In this document: positions 1-9,842 of the stretch, piece after piece
Numbering within the stretch: position 1 is the first letter of the stretch
How the letters are laid out: the number at the start of each line of letters is the position of its first letter
Source: Arthrobacter sp. UM1
Lineage (GTDB): Bacteria > Actinomycetota > Actinomycetes > Actinomycetales > Micrococcaceae
NCBI RefSeq assembly: GCF_020483305.1
Contig: NZ_JACWAB010000005.1
Span: forward strand, 62,001-126,000
Length of the DNA: 64,000 nucleotides
Direction of reading: 5' to 3'
Notes under the pieces: model-generated
The model's database searches: none
Told to the model about the DNA's origin: nothing
Seen by the model: only the letters and a program-made list of their open reading frames with translations
Translations under genes and position numbers: made by a program

Positions 1-745
<745 letters not shown>

Positions 746-783
746 TCCACCGGATGCCCTAGAACCCGCCGCGAAAGGAAGCC

Positions 784-3558
784 ATGAGCGACAACACCCC
801 CGAGAACCCGGAGAACGAGAACCCGGAGAACGGGACTCCCGAGAACGAGACCCCGGAGACCGAAGACCGGGAGCGCGAGCTCCCCGCGGACGCCGAGGAG
901 GCGGGCCTCGAGGACGAGGCCCGGGAGATCAAGCCCGAGCCCGTCGTCGTGCCGGAGGGGCATGACAAGATCGAGCAGATCGACCTCCAGGAGGAGATGC
1001 AGCGCTCCTACCTGGACTACGCGATGGCTGTCATCGTGGGCCGCGCGCTCCCGGACGTCCGGGACGGCTTGAAGCCCGTCCACCGCCGCGTGCTCTACGC
1101 GATGTACGACGGCGGCTACCGCCCGGACCGCGCGTTCAACAAGTGCGCCCGCGTGGTGGGCGACGTGATGGGCACGTACCACCCGCACGGCGACCTCGCG
1201 ATCTACGACGCCCTCGTGCGCCTCATCCAGGACTGGACGATGCGCTATCCGCTCGCGCTCGGCCAGGGCAACTTCGGCTCCCCGGGCAACGACGGCGCGG
1301 CGGCTCCCCGTTACACCGAGACCAAGATGGCGCCGCTCGCCATGGAGATGGTCCGGGACATCGACGAAGAGACGGTCGACTTCAAGGACAACTACGACGG
1401 CAAGAACCAGGAGCCCGTCGTCCTGCCGTCCCGCTTCCCGAACCTGCTGGTCAACGGCTCGTCCGGCATCGCCGTCGGCATGGCCACGAACATCCCGCCG
1501 CACAACCTCCGCGAGGTGGCGGACGGCGTGCAGTGGGCCCTCAAGAACCCCGAGGCGAGCCGCGAGGAGCTGCTGGACGCGCTCCTCGAGCGGATCAAGG
1601 GGCCGGACTTCCCCACGGGCGCCACGATCCTGGGCCACAAGGGCATCGAGGACGCGTACCGGACGGGCCGCGGCTCCATCACGATGCGCGCCGTGGTCAA
1701 CGTGGAGGAGATCCAGGGCCGCACGTGCCTCGTGGTGACGGAGCTGCCGTACCAGGCCAACCCGGACAACCTCGCCATCAAGATCGCCGAGCTCGTCAAG
1801 GACGGCAAGATCAAGGGCATCGCGGACCTCCGCGACGAGACCTCGGGCCGCACCGGTCAGCGCCTCGTGATCGTCCTCAAGCGGGACGCCGTGGCCAAGG
1901 TGGTCCTCAACAACCTCTACAAGCACACGCAGCTGCAGGAGAACTTCTCCGCGAACATGCTCGCGATCGTGGACGGCGTGCCGCGCACGCTCTCCCTCGA
2001 CGCGTTCGTGCGGCACTGGGTGGCGCACCAGATGGACGTCATCGTGCGCCGGACGAAGTTCCGCCTGCGCAAGGCGGAGGAGCAGGCGCACATCCTGCTC
2101 GGCCTCCTCAAGGCCCTCGACGCGCTGGACGAGGTCATCGCCCTCATCCGCCGCTCGCCGACGGTGGATGACGCCCGCAACGGCCTCAAGGAGCTCCTGG
2201 ACATCGACGACGTCCAGGCCCAGGCCATCCTCGACATGCAGCTGCGCCGCCTCGCGGCCCTCGAGCGGCAGAAGATCCAGGACCAGTACGCGCGCCTCAT
2301 GGAGGAGATCGCGGACTACAAGGAGATCCTGGCCACGCCGCAGCGCCAGCGGGACCTCGTCTCGGACGAGCTCCAGGAGATCGTGGACCGTTACGGGGAC
2401 GACCGCCGGACGGAGATCGTCCGCGGCCTCGACGGGGACGTCAACATGGAGGACCTCATCCCCGAGGAGGAGATGGTGGTCACCATCACCCGGGGCGGGT
2501 ACGTCAAGCGGACGAGGATCGACCAGTACCGCTCCCAGGCCCGCGGCGGCAAGGGCGTCCGCGGCGCCCAGCTGCGGGAGGACGACGTCGTCGAGCAGTT
2601 CTTCGTGACGACGACGCACCACTGGCTCCTCTTCTTCACCAACCTCGGCCGGGTATACCGGGCTAAGGCGTACGAGCTCGCCGAGGGCGGGCGCGATGCG
2701 AAGGGCCAGCACGTGGCCAACCTGCTCGCGTTCCAGCCGGACGAGCGGATCGCCCAGGTCATGGAGCTGCGGGACTACGACGTGGCCCCGTACCTCCTGC
2801 TCGCCACGCGCAACGGCCTCGTCAAGAAGACGCGGCTCGAGGACTACGACACCAACCGGGCCGCCGGCGTCATCGCGATCAACCTCCGCGAGGGGGACGA
2901 GCTCGTGGCCGCGCGCCTCATCTCGGAGAAGGACGACCTCCTCCTCGTCTCCCGCGAGGGCATGAGCGTGCGCTTCACCGCCACGGACGAGACGCTGCGC
3001 CCCACGGGCCGCGCCACCTCGGGCGTGACGGGCATGAAGTTCCGCGGGGAGGACCACCTCCTCTCGGCCGACGTCATCACGGACGAGGGCTACGTGTTCG
3101 TGGTGACCGAGGGCGGCTACGCCAAGCGCACCCACGTGAGCGAGTACCGCTCGCAGGGTCGCGGCGGCCTCGGCATCAAGGTGGCCAAGCTCGCGGACGA
3201 GCGCGGCGTGCTCGTGAGCGGCATGATCGTCGGGGAGGACGACGACGTCCTGGTGGTCATGAAGAAGGGCAAGATCGTCCGCTCCCGCGTGGACGGCGTG
3301 CCGGCGAAGGGCCGCAACACGATGGGCGTCATCTTCGCGAAGCCGGACAAGGGCGATTCGATCATCGCCGTGGCCAAGAACTCGGAGCGCCACCTGGACG
3401 AGGAGATCGAGCAGGCGCTCGCCGACTCCGAGGACGGGGCCGAATCCGGGGATGGCAAGGGCGATGGCGTACCGTTGACTACTGAACCCGCCCCCGGCGA
3501 GAGCGATCTCGTGGCGGCGGAAGCTGAAGGAACGTCCACGGAGGAACTGAGTGAGTGA
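784..3558 (+). CDS. gyrA: DNA gyrase subunit A
   Basis: The 924-residue breakage-reunion subunit of gyrase. An acidic Asn/Glu/Pro-rich N-terminal extension of about 60 residues precedes the conserved start of the winged-helix domain. The catalytic tyrosine is Y177 in PRYTET. The GyrA box QARGGKG and the repeated blades of the C-terminal DNA-wrapping beta-pinwheel follow, then an acidic tail. ATG 784 has a purine-rich Shine-Dalgarno (AAAGGA). The quinolone-resistance region reads [10 protein letters not shown]: the residue equivalent to E. coli Ser83 is Leu138, while Asp87 is kept as Asp142. The 3' end overlaps the DUF3566 gene by 8 bases. Confidence 0.97.
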   Translation: MSDNTPENPENENPENGTPENETPETEDRERELPADAEEAGLEDEAREIKPEPVVVPEGHDKIEQIDLQEEMQRSYLDYAMAVIVGRALPDVRDGLKPVHRRVLYAMYDGGYRPDRAFNKCARVVGDVMGTYHPHGDLAIYDALVRLIQDWTMRYPLALGQGNFGSPGNDGAAAPRYTETKMAPLAMEMVRDIDEETVDFKDNYDGKNQEPVVLPSRFPNLLVNGSSGIAVGMATNIPPHNLREVADGVQWALKNPEASREELLDALLERIKGPDFPTGATILGHKGIEDAYRTGRGSITMRAVVNVEEIQGRTCLVVTELPYQANPDNLAIKIAELVKDGKIKGIADLRDETSGRTGQRLVIVLKRDAVAKVVLNNLYKHTQLQENFSANMLAIVDGVPRTLSLDAFVRHWVAHQMDVIVRRTKFRLRKAEEQAHILLGLLKALDALDEVIALIRRSPTVDDARNGLKELLDIDDVQAQAILDMQLRRLAALERQKIQDQYARLMEEIADYKEILATPQRQRDLVSDELQEIVDRYGDDRRTEIVRGLDGDVNMEDLIPEEEMVVTITRGGYVKRTRIDQYRSQARGGKGVRGAQLREDDVVEQFFVTTTHHWLLFFTNLGRVYRAKAYELAEGGRDAKGQHVANLLAFQPDERIAQVMELRDYDVAPYLLLATRNGLVKKTRLEDYDTNRAAGVIAINLREGDELVAARLISEKDDLLLVSREGMSVRFTATDETLRPTGRATSGVTGMKFRGEDHLLSADVITDEGYVFVVTEGGYAKRTHVSEYRSQGRGGLGIKVAKLADERGVLVSGMIVGEDDDVLVVMKKGKIVRSRVDGVPAKGRNTMGVIFAKPDKGDSIIAVAKNSERHLDEEIEQALADSEDGAESGDGKGDGVPLTTEPAPGESDLVAAEAEGTSTEELSE

Positions 3559-4135
3559 GTCGAAGAGCGGGCGCGCAGGCGCGTCCCGCGCGGGAAACCG
3601 TCCCCAGGCCGGCCGTCCGATCCAGCGCTCGACGACGCAGCCGGCCTCCCGCGGGTCCCAGCAGCGTCCGGCCTCTCCGAGCCGTCAAGGAGCCCAGTCC
3701 CGTTCTGGAGCTCCGGCCCGTTCGGGGACCCAGTCCCGGCAGGGCCTCGTCCGGCCGGCGCCGAAGGCCAAGTCCCGCAAGGCGAGGCTCGTCGTCTCCA
3801 AGCTGGACCCGTGGTCCGTGCTCAAGATGGCGTTCCTCCTCTCGGTGGCGCTCGGCGTGGTGGCTGTCGTGGCCTCGATCGTCCTCTGGACGGTCCTGGA
3901 CCTCACGGGCATCTTCGACCGCATGAACACCCTGATCGGTGACGTGGGCGGCCAGACGATGAGCAGCGTGGACGTGCGTCAGATCGCCTCGCTCCAGCAG
4001 GTGGTCTCCTTCACCACGATCATCTCGCTCGTGAACATCGTGCTCCTCACGGCCTTGGCCACGCTCGCTGCGGTCCTCTACAACATCTGCGCGTCCCTCG
4101 TGGGCGGCGTGGGCGTCACGCTCACGGACGACTGA
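3551..4135 (+). CDS. DUF3566 family membrane protein
   Basis: A 194-residue protein starting at GTG 3551 inside the last codons of gyrA, so the two are probably translationally coupled. The first ~80 residues are a basic Arg/Ser/Gln/Pro-rich disordered tail. The rest holds two strong hydrophobic segments (about 93-118 and 155-185) joined by a loop, the normal form of DUF3566. This family sits next to gyrA in most actinobacteria. Its function is not established; a cell-envelope or division role is often suggested from context only. Confidence 0.9.
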   Translation: MSESKSGRAGASRAGNRPQAGRPIQRSTTQPASRGSQQRPASPSRQGAQSRSGAPARSGTQSRQGLVRPAPKAKSRKARLVVSKLDPWSVLKMAFLLSVALGVVAVVASIVLWTVLDLTGIFDRMNTLIGDVGGQTMSSVDVRQIASLQQVVSFTTIISLVNIVLLTALATLAAVLYNICASLVGGVGVTLTDD

Positions 4136-4264
4136 CCGGCGGGAGGCCGGCTCGAGGGCGACAGCCCCGAGGCCTGTCTTCCCGGCGGTTCTGCCGGCCC
4201 TCCTCGATTTGGCATTGCCAGGGAGGGTTCGGTAGAGTTGTCTCTCGGTCCGATGGACCGGTGA

Positions 4265-4338
4265 GGGCGTATAGCTCAGGCGGTTAGAGCGCTTCGCTGA
4301 TAACGAAGAGGTCCCAGGTTCAAGTCCTGGTACGCCCA
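4265..4338 (+). tRNA. tRNA-Ile (GAT)
   Basis: A 74-base cloverleaf. The acceptor arms GGGCGTA/TACGCCC pair fully, the anticodon stem CTTCG/CGAAG surrounds GAT at 4299-4301, and the T-loop TTCAAGT is intact. CCA is not encoded. It has the standard position downstream of gyrA. Confidence 0.97.
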
Positions 4339-4397
4339 CTCGATAGCCTTCCCAGCATGCTGATGACCAGCGCGGTTGCGGAAGGCATCGCCCATCT

Positions 4398-4470
4398 GGG
4401 GGCATGGCGCAATTGGTAGCGCATCTGCTTTGCAAGCAGAGGGTTAGGGGTTCGAGTCCCCTTGCCTCCA
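4398..4470 (+). tRNA. tRNA-Ala (TGC)
   Basis: A 73-base tRNA. The acceptor stem GGGGGCA/TGCCTCC contains the G3:U70 wobble pair that is the identity element for alanine. Anticodon TGC lies at 4431-4433 and the T-loop is TTCGAGT. CCA is not encoded. It follows tRNA-Ile by 59 bases and is probably co-transcribed with it. Confidence 0.97.
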
Positions 4471-4618
4471 CAACTGGATATGACAGCGGCGGCTGGCCTG
4501 AGGGCTGGCCGTCGCTTTTGTCTTCACCGGGTGACGCCCCAGGACGACGCGACCGGCGGAGACCAGGATCGCACGTCAACTGGGGTGCGGTGAGCACCCG
4601 CCCCGATACGATGGCCCC

Positions 4619-5395
4619 ATGACGGTCTCCGAGCTCTCGACGAGCGCCCAGAACTACCTCAAGGTCATCTGGAGCCTGACGGAGTGGACGGACGAGCCCG
4701 TCACCCCCACGCTCATTGCCAAGCAGACCGGCCTGAAGCTCTCCTCCGTCTCGGATGCGCTGCGCCGGCTGAGCGCCCAGGGCCTGCTGAGTCACGCGCG
4801 CTACGGCTCGGTGGAGCTCACGGACACCGGCCGGACGCACGCGCTGGCCATGGTCCGCCGCCACCGGCTCATCGAGTCCTTCCTCGTGAGCGTCCTCGGC
4901 TACTCGTGGGACCAGGTCCATGACGAGGCCGAGACCCTGGAGCACGCGGTCTCCGACTTCATGGTGGAGCGGATCGACGCGTTCCTAGAGCACCCCACGC
5001 GCGACCCCCACGGCGATCCCATCCCGTCGGCGGACGGCACTATGAGCGTCCCGGATGCGGCGCCGCTCTCGGAGACGGGTGCGGGCGGGGACGTCGTCGT
5101 CGAGAGGATCTCGGACGCGGACCCGGACCTGCTCAAGTTCTTCGCGAGCCACGGGATCGTGGTGGGCGCGGTCCTGGCCGTCGAGGAGGGGGCTCCGTTC
5201 TCCGGGGCGCTCGAGGTCCGGGCGCGGTCGGCTGCCAAGAAGGGCGGCTCCAAGAAGCACGGCCACAAGGGCAAGGACGGCAAGGGCAAGGACGCGAAGA
5301 ACGGGCCCGCCCGAGACCGCGAGGTCCTGGGCGAGCCCGTCCAGCTGGGACGCGAGGCGGCCTCGGCCCTCTACGTCTCGGTCAAGGGCGCCTGA
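4619..5395 (+). CDS. mntR: DtxR/MntR-family metal-dependent transcriptional repressor
   Basis: A 258-residue repressor of the actinobacterial MntR (SirR-like) branch of the DtxR family. An N-terminal winged helix (about 8-70, recognition helix around LSSVSDALRRL) is followed by the metal-binding dimerization domain with HDEAETLEHAVSD, then a C-terminal SH3/FeoA-like domain (about 160-258). The C-terminal domain carries an odd Lys/Gly/His-rich insertion at about 202-228 that could bind metal or simply be disordered. TACGAT at 4607-4612 lies 6 bases before the ATG, so the mRNA is probably leaderless. The gene is convergent with the Mn/Zn importer (ends overlap by 25 bases) and most likely controls it. 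Confidence 0.88.
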   Translation: MTVSELSTSAQNYLKVIWSLTEWTDEPVTPTLIAKQTGLKLSSVSDALRRLSAQGLLSHARYGSVELTDTGRTHALAMVRRHRLIESFLVSVLGYSWDQVHDEAETLEHAVSDFMVERIDAFLEHPTRDPHGDPIPSADGTMSVPDAAPLSETGAGGDVVVERISDADPDLLKFFASHGIVVGAVLAVEEGAPFSGALEVRARSAAKKGGSKKHGHKGKDGKGKDAKNGPARDREVLGEPVQLGREAASALYVSVKGA

Positions 5396-6267
5396 GTCCC
5401 CCGCGGGCTGGGGCGGCGGGCGGCCGCCGTCGTCGTTCTCCGGCGGAGCAGGCCGTGACGCGGGCTGAGGAGGAAGACCGCCGCGAAGACCGCGCCCTGG
5501 GCGAGCACCACGAGGCCTCCAGGGGAGGCGTCCGCCCAGTAGCTCACGAGGATGCCGCCCGCCGTGCAGAGCGCCGAGAGCGCGGGCGCGAGGACGAGCA
5601 TCCGGCTGAACCGCTCGGTGAGGAGCCGGGCGGTGGCACCGGGGATGACGAGCATCGCGACGACGAGCACCACCCCCACCACCTGGATCGCCATGACCGA
5701 GGTGAGCGCCACGAGCCCGAGCAGCAGCCACCCCAGCCGCCGCGGCGAGAGGCCGATGGCGAAGGCGTGGACGGGGTCGAACGCGAAGAGCGTGAGGTCC
5801 CGCCGCTTGAGCAGCAGCACGGTGAGGGACACGGCGGCGAGGACCGCCACCTGGAGCAGGTCCTCGCCCGAGGTGCCGAGGATGCTGCCGAAGACGATGT
5901 GGTTGAGGTCGGTGTGGCTGGGCGTCACCGAGATGAGCACCAGCCCGAGGGCGAAGAGCGAGGTGAAGACGATGCCGATCGCCGCGTCCTCCTTGACCCT
6001 TCCTCCTCCGCGGACCCCGCCGATGAGCCCGACGGCGAGGAACCCGAACACCACCGCGCCGACGGCGAACGGAATCCCCAGGATGTAGGCGAGGACCACG
6101 CCGGGCAGCACCGCGTGCGAGACCGCGTCCCCCATGAGAGACCACCCCACGAGCACCAGCCAGCAGGAGAGCACCGCGCACACCGTGGCCGCGATGATGC
6201 CGACGGCGAGGGCGCGGAGCATGAAGGGGTAGGAGAGGGGCTCGAGGATCCAGTCGAGGGGGCTCAT
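5371..6267 (-). CDS. mntC: Mn/Zn ABC transporter permease (ZnuB/MntC type)
   Basis: A 298-residue integral membrane protein of the ABC-3 metal permease family, with about eight hydrophobic helices. GWSLMGDAVSHAVLPG near residue 45 is the family's conserved stretch that carries the ATPase-coupling region. The tail is basic and Thr/Arg/Pro-rich. It overlaps the upstream ATPase gene by 4 bases. Together with the next two genes it forms a complete importer. Manganese rather than zinc is inferred from the MntR-type regulator next door. Confidence 0.9.
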   Translation of the reverse strand: MSPLDWILEPLSYPFMLRALAVGIIAATVCAVLSCWLVLVGWSLMGDAVSHAVLPGVVLAYILGIPFAVGAVVFGFLAVGLIGGVRGGGRVKEDAAIGIVFTSLFALGLVLISVTPSHTDLNHIVFGSILGTSGEDLLQVAVLAAVSLTVLLLKRRDLTLFAFDPVHAFAIGLSPRRLGWLLLGLVALTSVMAIQVVGVVLVVAMLVIPGATARLLTERFSRMLVLAPALSALCTAGGILVSYWADASPGGLVVLAQGAVFAAVFLLSPRHGLLRRRTTTAAARRPSPRGTQAPLTET

Positions 6268-7001
6268 GCGGGGGCCTCCCCGGCGGGGTCCAGGCCGAAG
6301 GCGAGGGCGAGACGCTCGGGCCGCACCGCCTCGCGGACTGGCCCCTGGTACAGGACCTTGCGGCGCAGGAGCACGGCCTCGTCCGCCAGCCGGGGCAGGG
6401 AGGCGAGGCCGTGCGTGGCCACGAGCACGGTGCGCCCGGAGGCGGCGAGCTCGCGGAGGAGCCCGGTCACGGCGGCCTCGCTCCCGCGGTCCACGCCGGC
6501 GAAGGGCTCGTCCAGGAGGAGGATCCGGGCGTCCTGGGCGATGGCCCTCGCCACGAACACCCGCTTCCGCTGGCCGCCGGAGAGGCTGCCGACCTGTCGG
6601 CGCCCGAGTCTCGAGAGCCCCGCTCGCTCCAGGGCGACCCGGACGGCCTCGCGGTCCGCCGCGCGGGGGCGCCGGGTGAGGCCGAGCAGCCCGTACCGGC
6701 CGGTCATGACCACCTCCTCCACGCTGAGGGGAAAGGACCAGTCCACCTCCTCGCTCTGCGGGACGCAGGCGAGGAGGCCCCGGGCCCGAGCGGCGGCCGG
6801 CGGCATGCCCGCGATCTCCACGGAGCTGGCGTCCGGGCGCAGCCGCCCGGTGATCGCGTTGAAGAGGGTGGACTTGCCGGATCCGTTCATCCCGACGAGC
6901 GCCGTGACCTGTCCGGCGGGGACGGCGAGGCTGAGGTCTTTGAGCGCGACGACGTCGCCGTAGCGGACGGTCAGGCCCCGAACGCGGATCGCGGGCCTCA
7001 C
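6264..7001 (-). CDS. mntB: Mn/Zn ABC transporter ATP-binding protein
   Basis: A 245-residue ABC ATPase. It has Walker A GMNGSGKST (about 37-45), a Q-loop at CVPQSEEVDW (a stretch typical of Mn/Zn importers), the signature LSGGQRKR, Walker B ILLLDEPFAGVD and the switch histidine in VLVATHG. It overlaps both the lipoprotein gene and the permease gene by 4 bases, so the three are translated as one operon. It powers uptake of the metal delivered by the lipoprotein encoded upstream. Confidence 0.92.
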   Translation of the reverse strand: MRPAIRVRGLTVRYGDVVALKDLSLAVPAGQVTALVGMNGSGKSTLFNAITGRLRPDASSVEIAGMPPAAARARGLLACVPQSEEVDWSFPLSVEEVVMTGRYGLLGLTRRPRAADREAVRVALERAGLSRLGRRQVGSLSGGQRKRVFVARAIAQDARILLLDEPFAGVDRGSEAAVTGLLRELAASGRTVLVATHGLASLPRLADEAVLLRRKVLYQGPVREAVRPERLALAFGLDPAGEAPA

Positions 7002-7987
7002 GGGCGCCTGCCCGAGCCGCCTGCCGGTGCGCCGGAGCCCGCGCTGTCGCCCGGGCCCCGGCCGGTCAGGCCGCGCGCGATGACGTCCGCGTCATGCTGC
7101 AGCAGCGCGAGGTAGCTGGGCACGGGCCCTCCCTCGGCGGACAGCGAGTCCACGTAGAGCGTGCCCGCGAACCTCGAGCCGGCCGCCGCGGCCGCCTGCT
7201 TCATGGACTTGTCCGAGACCGTGCTCTCGCAGAAGACCGCCGGCACCTTGTTCTTCTTCACGAAGTCGACGACGCCTGCCACCTGCTTCGGCGTCCCCTC
7301 CTGCTCCGCGTTGACCGGCCAGAGGTACTTCTCCGTGAGGCCGGCGTCCTTCGCCAGGTAGGAGAACGCGCCTTCGCAGGTGACGAGCGCCCGCTTCTGG
7401 CTCGGCAGACCTGCCAGGGTGCGGACGAGCCCGGCCCGCACCTCGTCCAGGCGCTTCTTGTAGGCCTCGCCGTTGCGGCGGTAGTCCTCCGCATGCTCGG
7501 GGTCCAGCCGGCCGAAGGCGGCGACCATGTTGTCCACGTACTTCTTCCCGTTCGCCGGGCTCATCCAGGCATGGGGATTCGGCTTTCCGGCATATGCGTC
7601 CTCGGTGATGGACAGCGGCTCCACGCCCTCGGAGACGACGGCGTGCGGGGCGTCCGCGTCCCTGGCGAACTTCTCGAACCACCGCTCGAGGCCGAGCCCG
7701 TTGTCCAGGACGAGGTCTGCCTTGGCGGCTTTGCGGACGTCGCCGGGCGTGGGCTCGTAGTCGTGGATCTCTGCGCCGGGCTTGGTGATCGAGTGGACCT
7801 CGAGGTGGTCCCCGGCCACGTTCTCCGCCATGTCCTCGAGGACCGTGAACGTGGTGAGCACGGTCTTCTTCCCCTCGGCCTTCTTCTCCGACGGGGCCCC
7901 CGAGCACCCTGTGAGCAGGAGCGCCGCGGCGACCGCCGTCGTCGTCGCTGCCCCGAGCCTTCCCCTCAGCCGATTCCGTGTGCGCAT
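6998..7987 (-). CDS. mntA: Metal-binding lipoprotein of the Mn/Zn ABC importer
   Basis: A 329-residue cluster A-I substrate-binding lipoprotein. The signal peptide ends in lipobox LLTGC (Cys about 28). The expected metal ligands are all visible: His in AEIHDYEPTP, His in NPHAWMSP, Glu in VTCEGAFSYL and Asp in YVDSLS. This His-His-Glu-Asp set is usual in Mn/Fe-type receptors. There is no His-rich loop of the zinc-specific ZnuA kind, which supports manganese. A Shine-Dalgarno (AGGAAAGG) precedes the ATG. It is divergent from nrdI and shares a 158-base intergenic region with it. Confidence 0.92.
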   Translation of the reverse strand: MRTRNRLRGRLGAATTTAVAAALLLTGCSGAPSEKKAEGKKTVLTTFTVLEDMAENVAGDHLEVHSITKPGAEIHDYEPTPGDVRKAAKADLVLDNGLGLERWFEKFARDADAPHAVVSEGVEPLSITEDAYAGKPNPHAWMSPANGKKYVDNMVAAFGRLDPEHAEDYRRNGEAYKKRLDEVRAGLVRTLAGLPSQKRALVTCEGAFSYLAKDAGLTEKYLWPVNAEQEGTPKQVAGVVDFVKKNKVPAVFCESTVSDKSMKQAAAAAGSRFAGTLYVDSLSAEGGPVPSYLALLQHDADVIARGLTGRGPGDSAGSGAPAGGSGRRP

Positions 7988-8065
7988 CCCAACCGCCTTT
8001 CCTGCGTGAAACTCATCGAGGCGAGCGCCTCGGGCCCCGCGCCCGACGGCGCGAAGGCGTGTCCA

Positions 8066-8102
8066 ACTCTAATGTTTGTCTAGACGTAGTGACAAGATTG
8101 TC
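8066..8102. promoter_or_regulatory. Shared mntA/nrdI control region with TTGTC half-sites
   Basis: Between the divergent mntA and nrdI genes there are three alternating half-sites: TTGTC at 8076-8080, GACAA at 8091-8095 and TTGTC at 8098-8102. The last two form the 12-base palindrome GACAAGATTGTC. GTCTAGAC at 8078-8085 is a further perfect 8-base palindrome. A plausible minus-strand promoter for mntA is TTGTCA (8090-8095), N18, TAGAGT (8066-8071), so its -35 lies inside the palindrome. MntR is the obvious candidate binder; this is inference. Confidence 0.5.
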
Positions 8103-8145
8103 CTACCGTAGTTGTTCCGAGGGAGAGGCGAGCTGAGGAGGACGG

Positions 8146-8757
8146 ATGCTTGACGGGGACGGGCCCAGGGCGGAGAGATCCCGTGCGGGGAGACTCCGTG
8201 CGGAAGGACCGAGCGCGGAAGAGAACCGGGCGGAGCGTCCGCGGGCGCAGGGGACGGAAGCCGGAGGGTCCGAGGTGCGGGAGCTCGCGCCGGAGGAGAG
8301 CCCGGACCTCGTCTACTTCTCGAGCGCCTCGGAGAACACCAAGCGGTTCGTCGAGGCGCTCGGCCGGGAAGCCGTGCGGATCCCGCTCAGGCCGAGGCGC
8401 GAGGGGATGATCCGCGTGTGCCGGCCCTTCGTGCTCGTGGTGCCGAGCTACGGCGGAGGGGACCTCGCCGGGGCGGTGCCGCGGCAGGTGCGGACCTTCC
8501 TCAACGACCCGGCGAACCGGGCGCTCCTGCGCGGCGTCATCACGTCCGGGAACACGAACTTCGGGGAGCACTACTGCATCGCGGGGCCCGTCATTGCGCG
8601 CAAGTGCGGCGTGCCGGAGCTGTACCGGTTCGAGCTGCTCGGGACCGAGGAGGACGTCACGCGCGTCCGCGAGGGCCTCGAGCGGTTCTGGGCGCAGCAG
8701 CCCTCAGCAGACGGCACTCCACCCACACCCCAGAACGAGCAGAGGAGAGAAGCATGA
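8146..8757 (+). CDS. nrdI: Ribonucleotide reductase flavodoxin NrdI
   Basis: NrdI is the FMN flavodoxin that supplies an oxidant to activate NrdF. The flavodoxin core begins at about residue 52 ([14 protein letters not shown]), with PSYGGG and [14 protein letters not shown] as FMN-binding loops. As drawn from ATG 8146 it has an unusual ~50-residue Arg/Glu/Ala/Gly-rich N-terminus. GTG 8275 is an attractive alternative start, with GGAGGG at 8263-8268 and a 6-base spacer, and would give a normal 160-residue NrdI. Its stop overlaps the nrdF start by 4 bases (ATGA). No nrdE or nrdH lies nearby. Confidence 0.9.
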   Translation: MLDGDGPRAERSRAGRLRAEGPSAEENRAERPRAQGTEAGGSEVRELAPEESPDLVYFSSASENTKRFVEALGREAVRIPLRPRREGMIRVCRPFVLVVPSYGGGDLAGAVPRQVRTFLNDPANRALLRGVITSGNTNFGEHYCIAGPVIARKCGVPELYRFELLGTEEDVTRVREGLERFWAQQPSADGTPPTPQNEQRREA

Positions 8758-9842
8758 GCATGACAGCGAGCCGGCCGGAGCAGGGGGCGCCGGGGCGGGG
8801 AGCTCCGCAGCAGGGAGCTCCGCAGCAGGGCACACCCGGGCGCGGGACCGAGGACTCGGTGACGCCGCCGGGATACCGGCACGATCCGGCTGCACGGCTG
8901 CGGCCCGTCAACTGGAACCGGGTGCAGGACGACAAGGACCTGGAGGTCTGGAACCGGCTGACCGCAAACTTCTGGCTCCCGGAGAAGGTGCCGCTCTCCA
9001 ACGACCTCCAGGCCTGGCAGAGCCTCGGCCCCGAGCAGCGGACCCTCACGATGCGCGTCTTCACGGGGCTCACCATGCTGGACACCCTCCAGGCCACGGT
9101 GGGGGAGATCTGCCAGATCCAGGACGCCCGCACCGAGCACGAGGAGGCGGTCTACACGAACATCGCCTTCATGCAGTCGGTCCACGCGCGCTCCTACTCC
9201 TCGGTGTTCTCCACGCTGACGAGCACCCCGGAGATCGACGACGCGTACCGCTGGGCCATCGGCAACGACCTGCTCCAGGAGCGTTGCAAGAAGGTCCTGC
9301 AGCACTACTACGGGCCGAGTCCGCTCAAGCGGAAGGTGTCCTCGACGCTCCTCTCCTCGCTGCTCCTCTACGCGGGGTTCTACCTGCCGCTGCACTTCTC
9401 CGTCCGGGCCACGCTCACGAACACCGCGGACATGATCCGCCTCATCCTCAGGGACAAGGCGGTCCACGGCTACTACTCGGGCTACAAGTACCAGCGCGGG
9501 CTCGAGGCGCACGGGCCGGAGACCCGCGCGGAGATGGAGGAGTTCACCTACGGCCTGCTCGAGGAGCTGTACGAGCTGGAGCTCCGGTACTCGGGCGAGC
9601 TCTACGAGCCGCTGGGGCTCATGGAGGACGTGGCGGCGTTCGTCCGGTACAACGCGAACAAGGCCCTCATGAACCTCGGCTACCCCGCCCGCTTCCTCCC
9701 TGAGGAGACCCGCGTGAGCCCTGAGATCCTTGCGGCTCTGGCGCCGGGCGCGGACGAGAACCACGACTTCTTCAGCGGCAGCGGGTCCAGCTACGTCATC
9801 GGGAAGGCGGAGCACACGAGCGACGACGACTGGGATTTCTAG
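8754..9842 (+). CDS. nrdF: NrdF-like radical subunit with QSK ligand set (metal-free class Ie type)
   Basis: A 362-residue ferritin-like small subunit of ribonucleotide reductase. It is strongly NrdF-like, including the C-terminus [13 protein letters not shown] used to dock NrdE. Compared with class Ib NrdF, the metal ligands are Asp110, Gln141 (normally Glu, in [12 protein letters not shown]), His144, Ser201 (normally Glu, in STLLSSLL), Lys235 (normally Glu, in LRDKAVHG) and His238. The radical tyrosine is kept as Tyr148. Loss of three carboxylates as Gln/Ser/Lys matches the QSK signature reported for class Ie enzymes, which use an NrdI-generated DOPA radical and no metal. The first ~40 residues are a low-complexity Gly/Gln/Pro repeat. 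ATG 8754 is supported by AGGAGAG upstream. Confidence 0.93.
   Translation: MSMTASRPEQGAPGRGAPQQGAPQQGTPGRGTEDSVTPPGYRHDPAARLRPVNWNRVQDDKDLEVWNRLTANFWLPEKVPLSNDLQAWQSLGPEQRTLTMRVFTGLTMLDTLQATVGEICQIQDARTEHEEAVYTNIAFMQSVHARSYSSVFSTLTSTPEIDDAYRWAIGNDLLQERCKKVLQHYYGPSPLKRKVSSTLLSSLLLYAGFYLPLHFSVRATLTNTADMIRLILRDKAVHGYYSGYKYQRGLEAHGPETRAEMEEFTYGLLEELYELELRYSGELYEPLGLMEDVAAFVRYNANKALMNLGYPARFLPEETRVSPEILAALAPGADENHDFFSGSGSSYVIGKAEHTSDDDWDF

Noticed and set aside
8066-8102. IdeR/DtxR iron box
   Set aside because: The TTAGGTTAGGCTAACCTAA-type consensus is not present; the dyads are TTGTC/GACAA. MntR is favoured only by gene context.
8754-9842. Ordinary Mn/Fe class Ib NrdF
   Set aside because: Three of four glutamate ligands are replaced by Gln, Ser and Lys in otherwise well-aligned motifs, so a carboxylate-bridged dimetal site cannot form.
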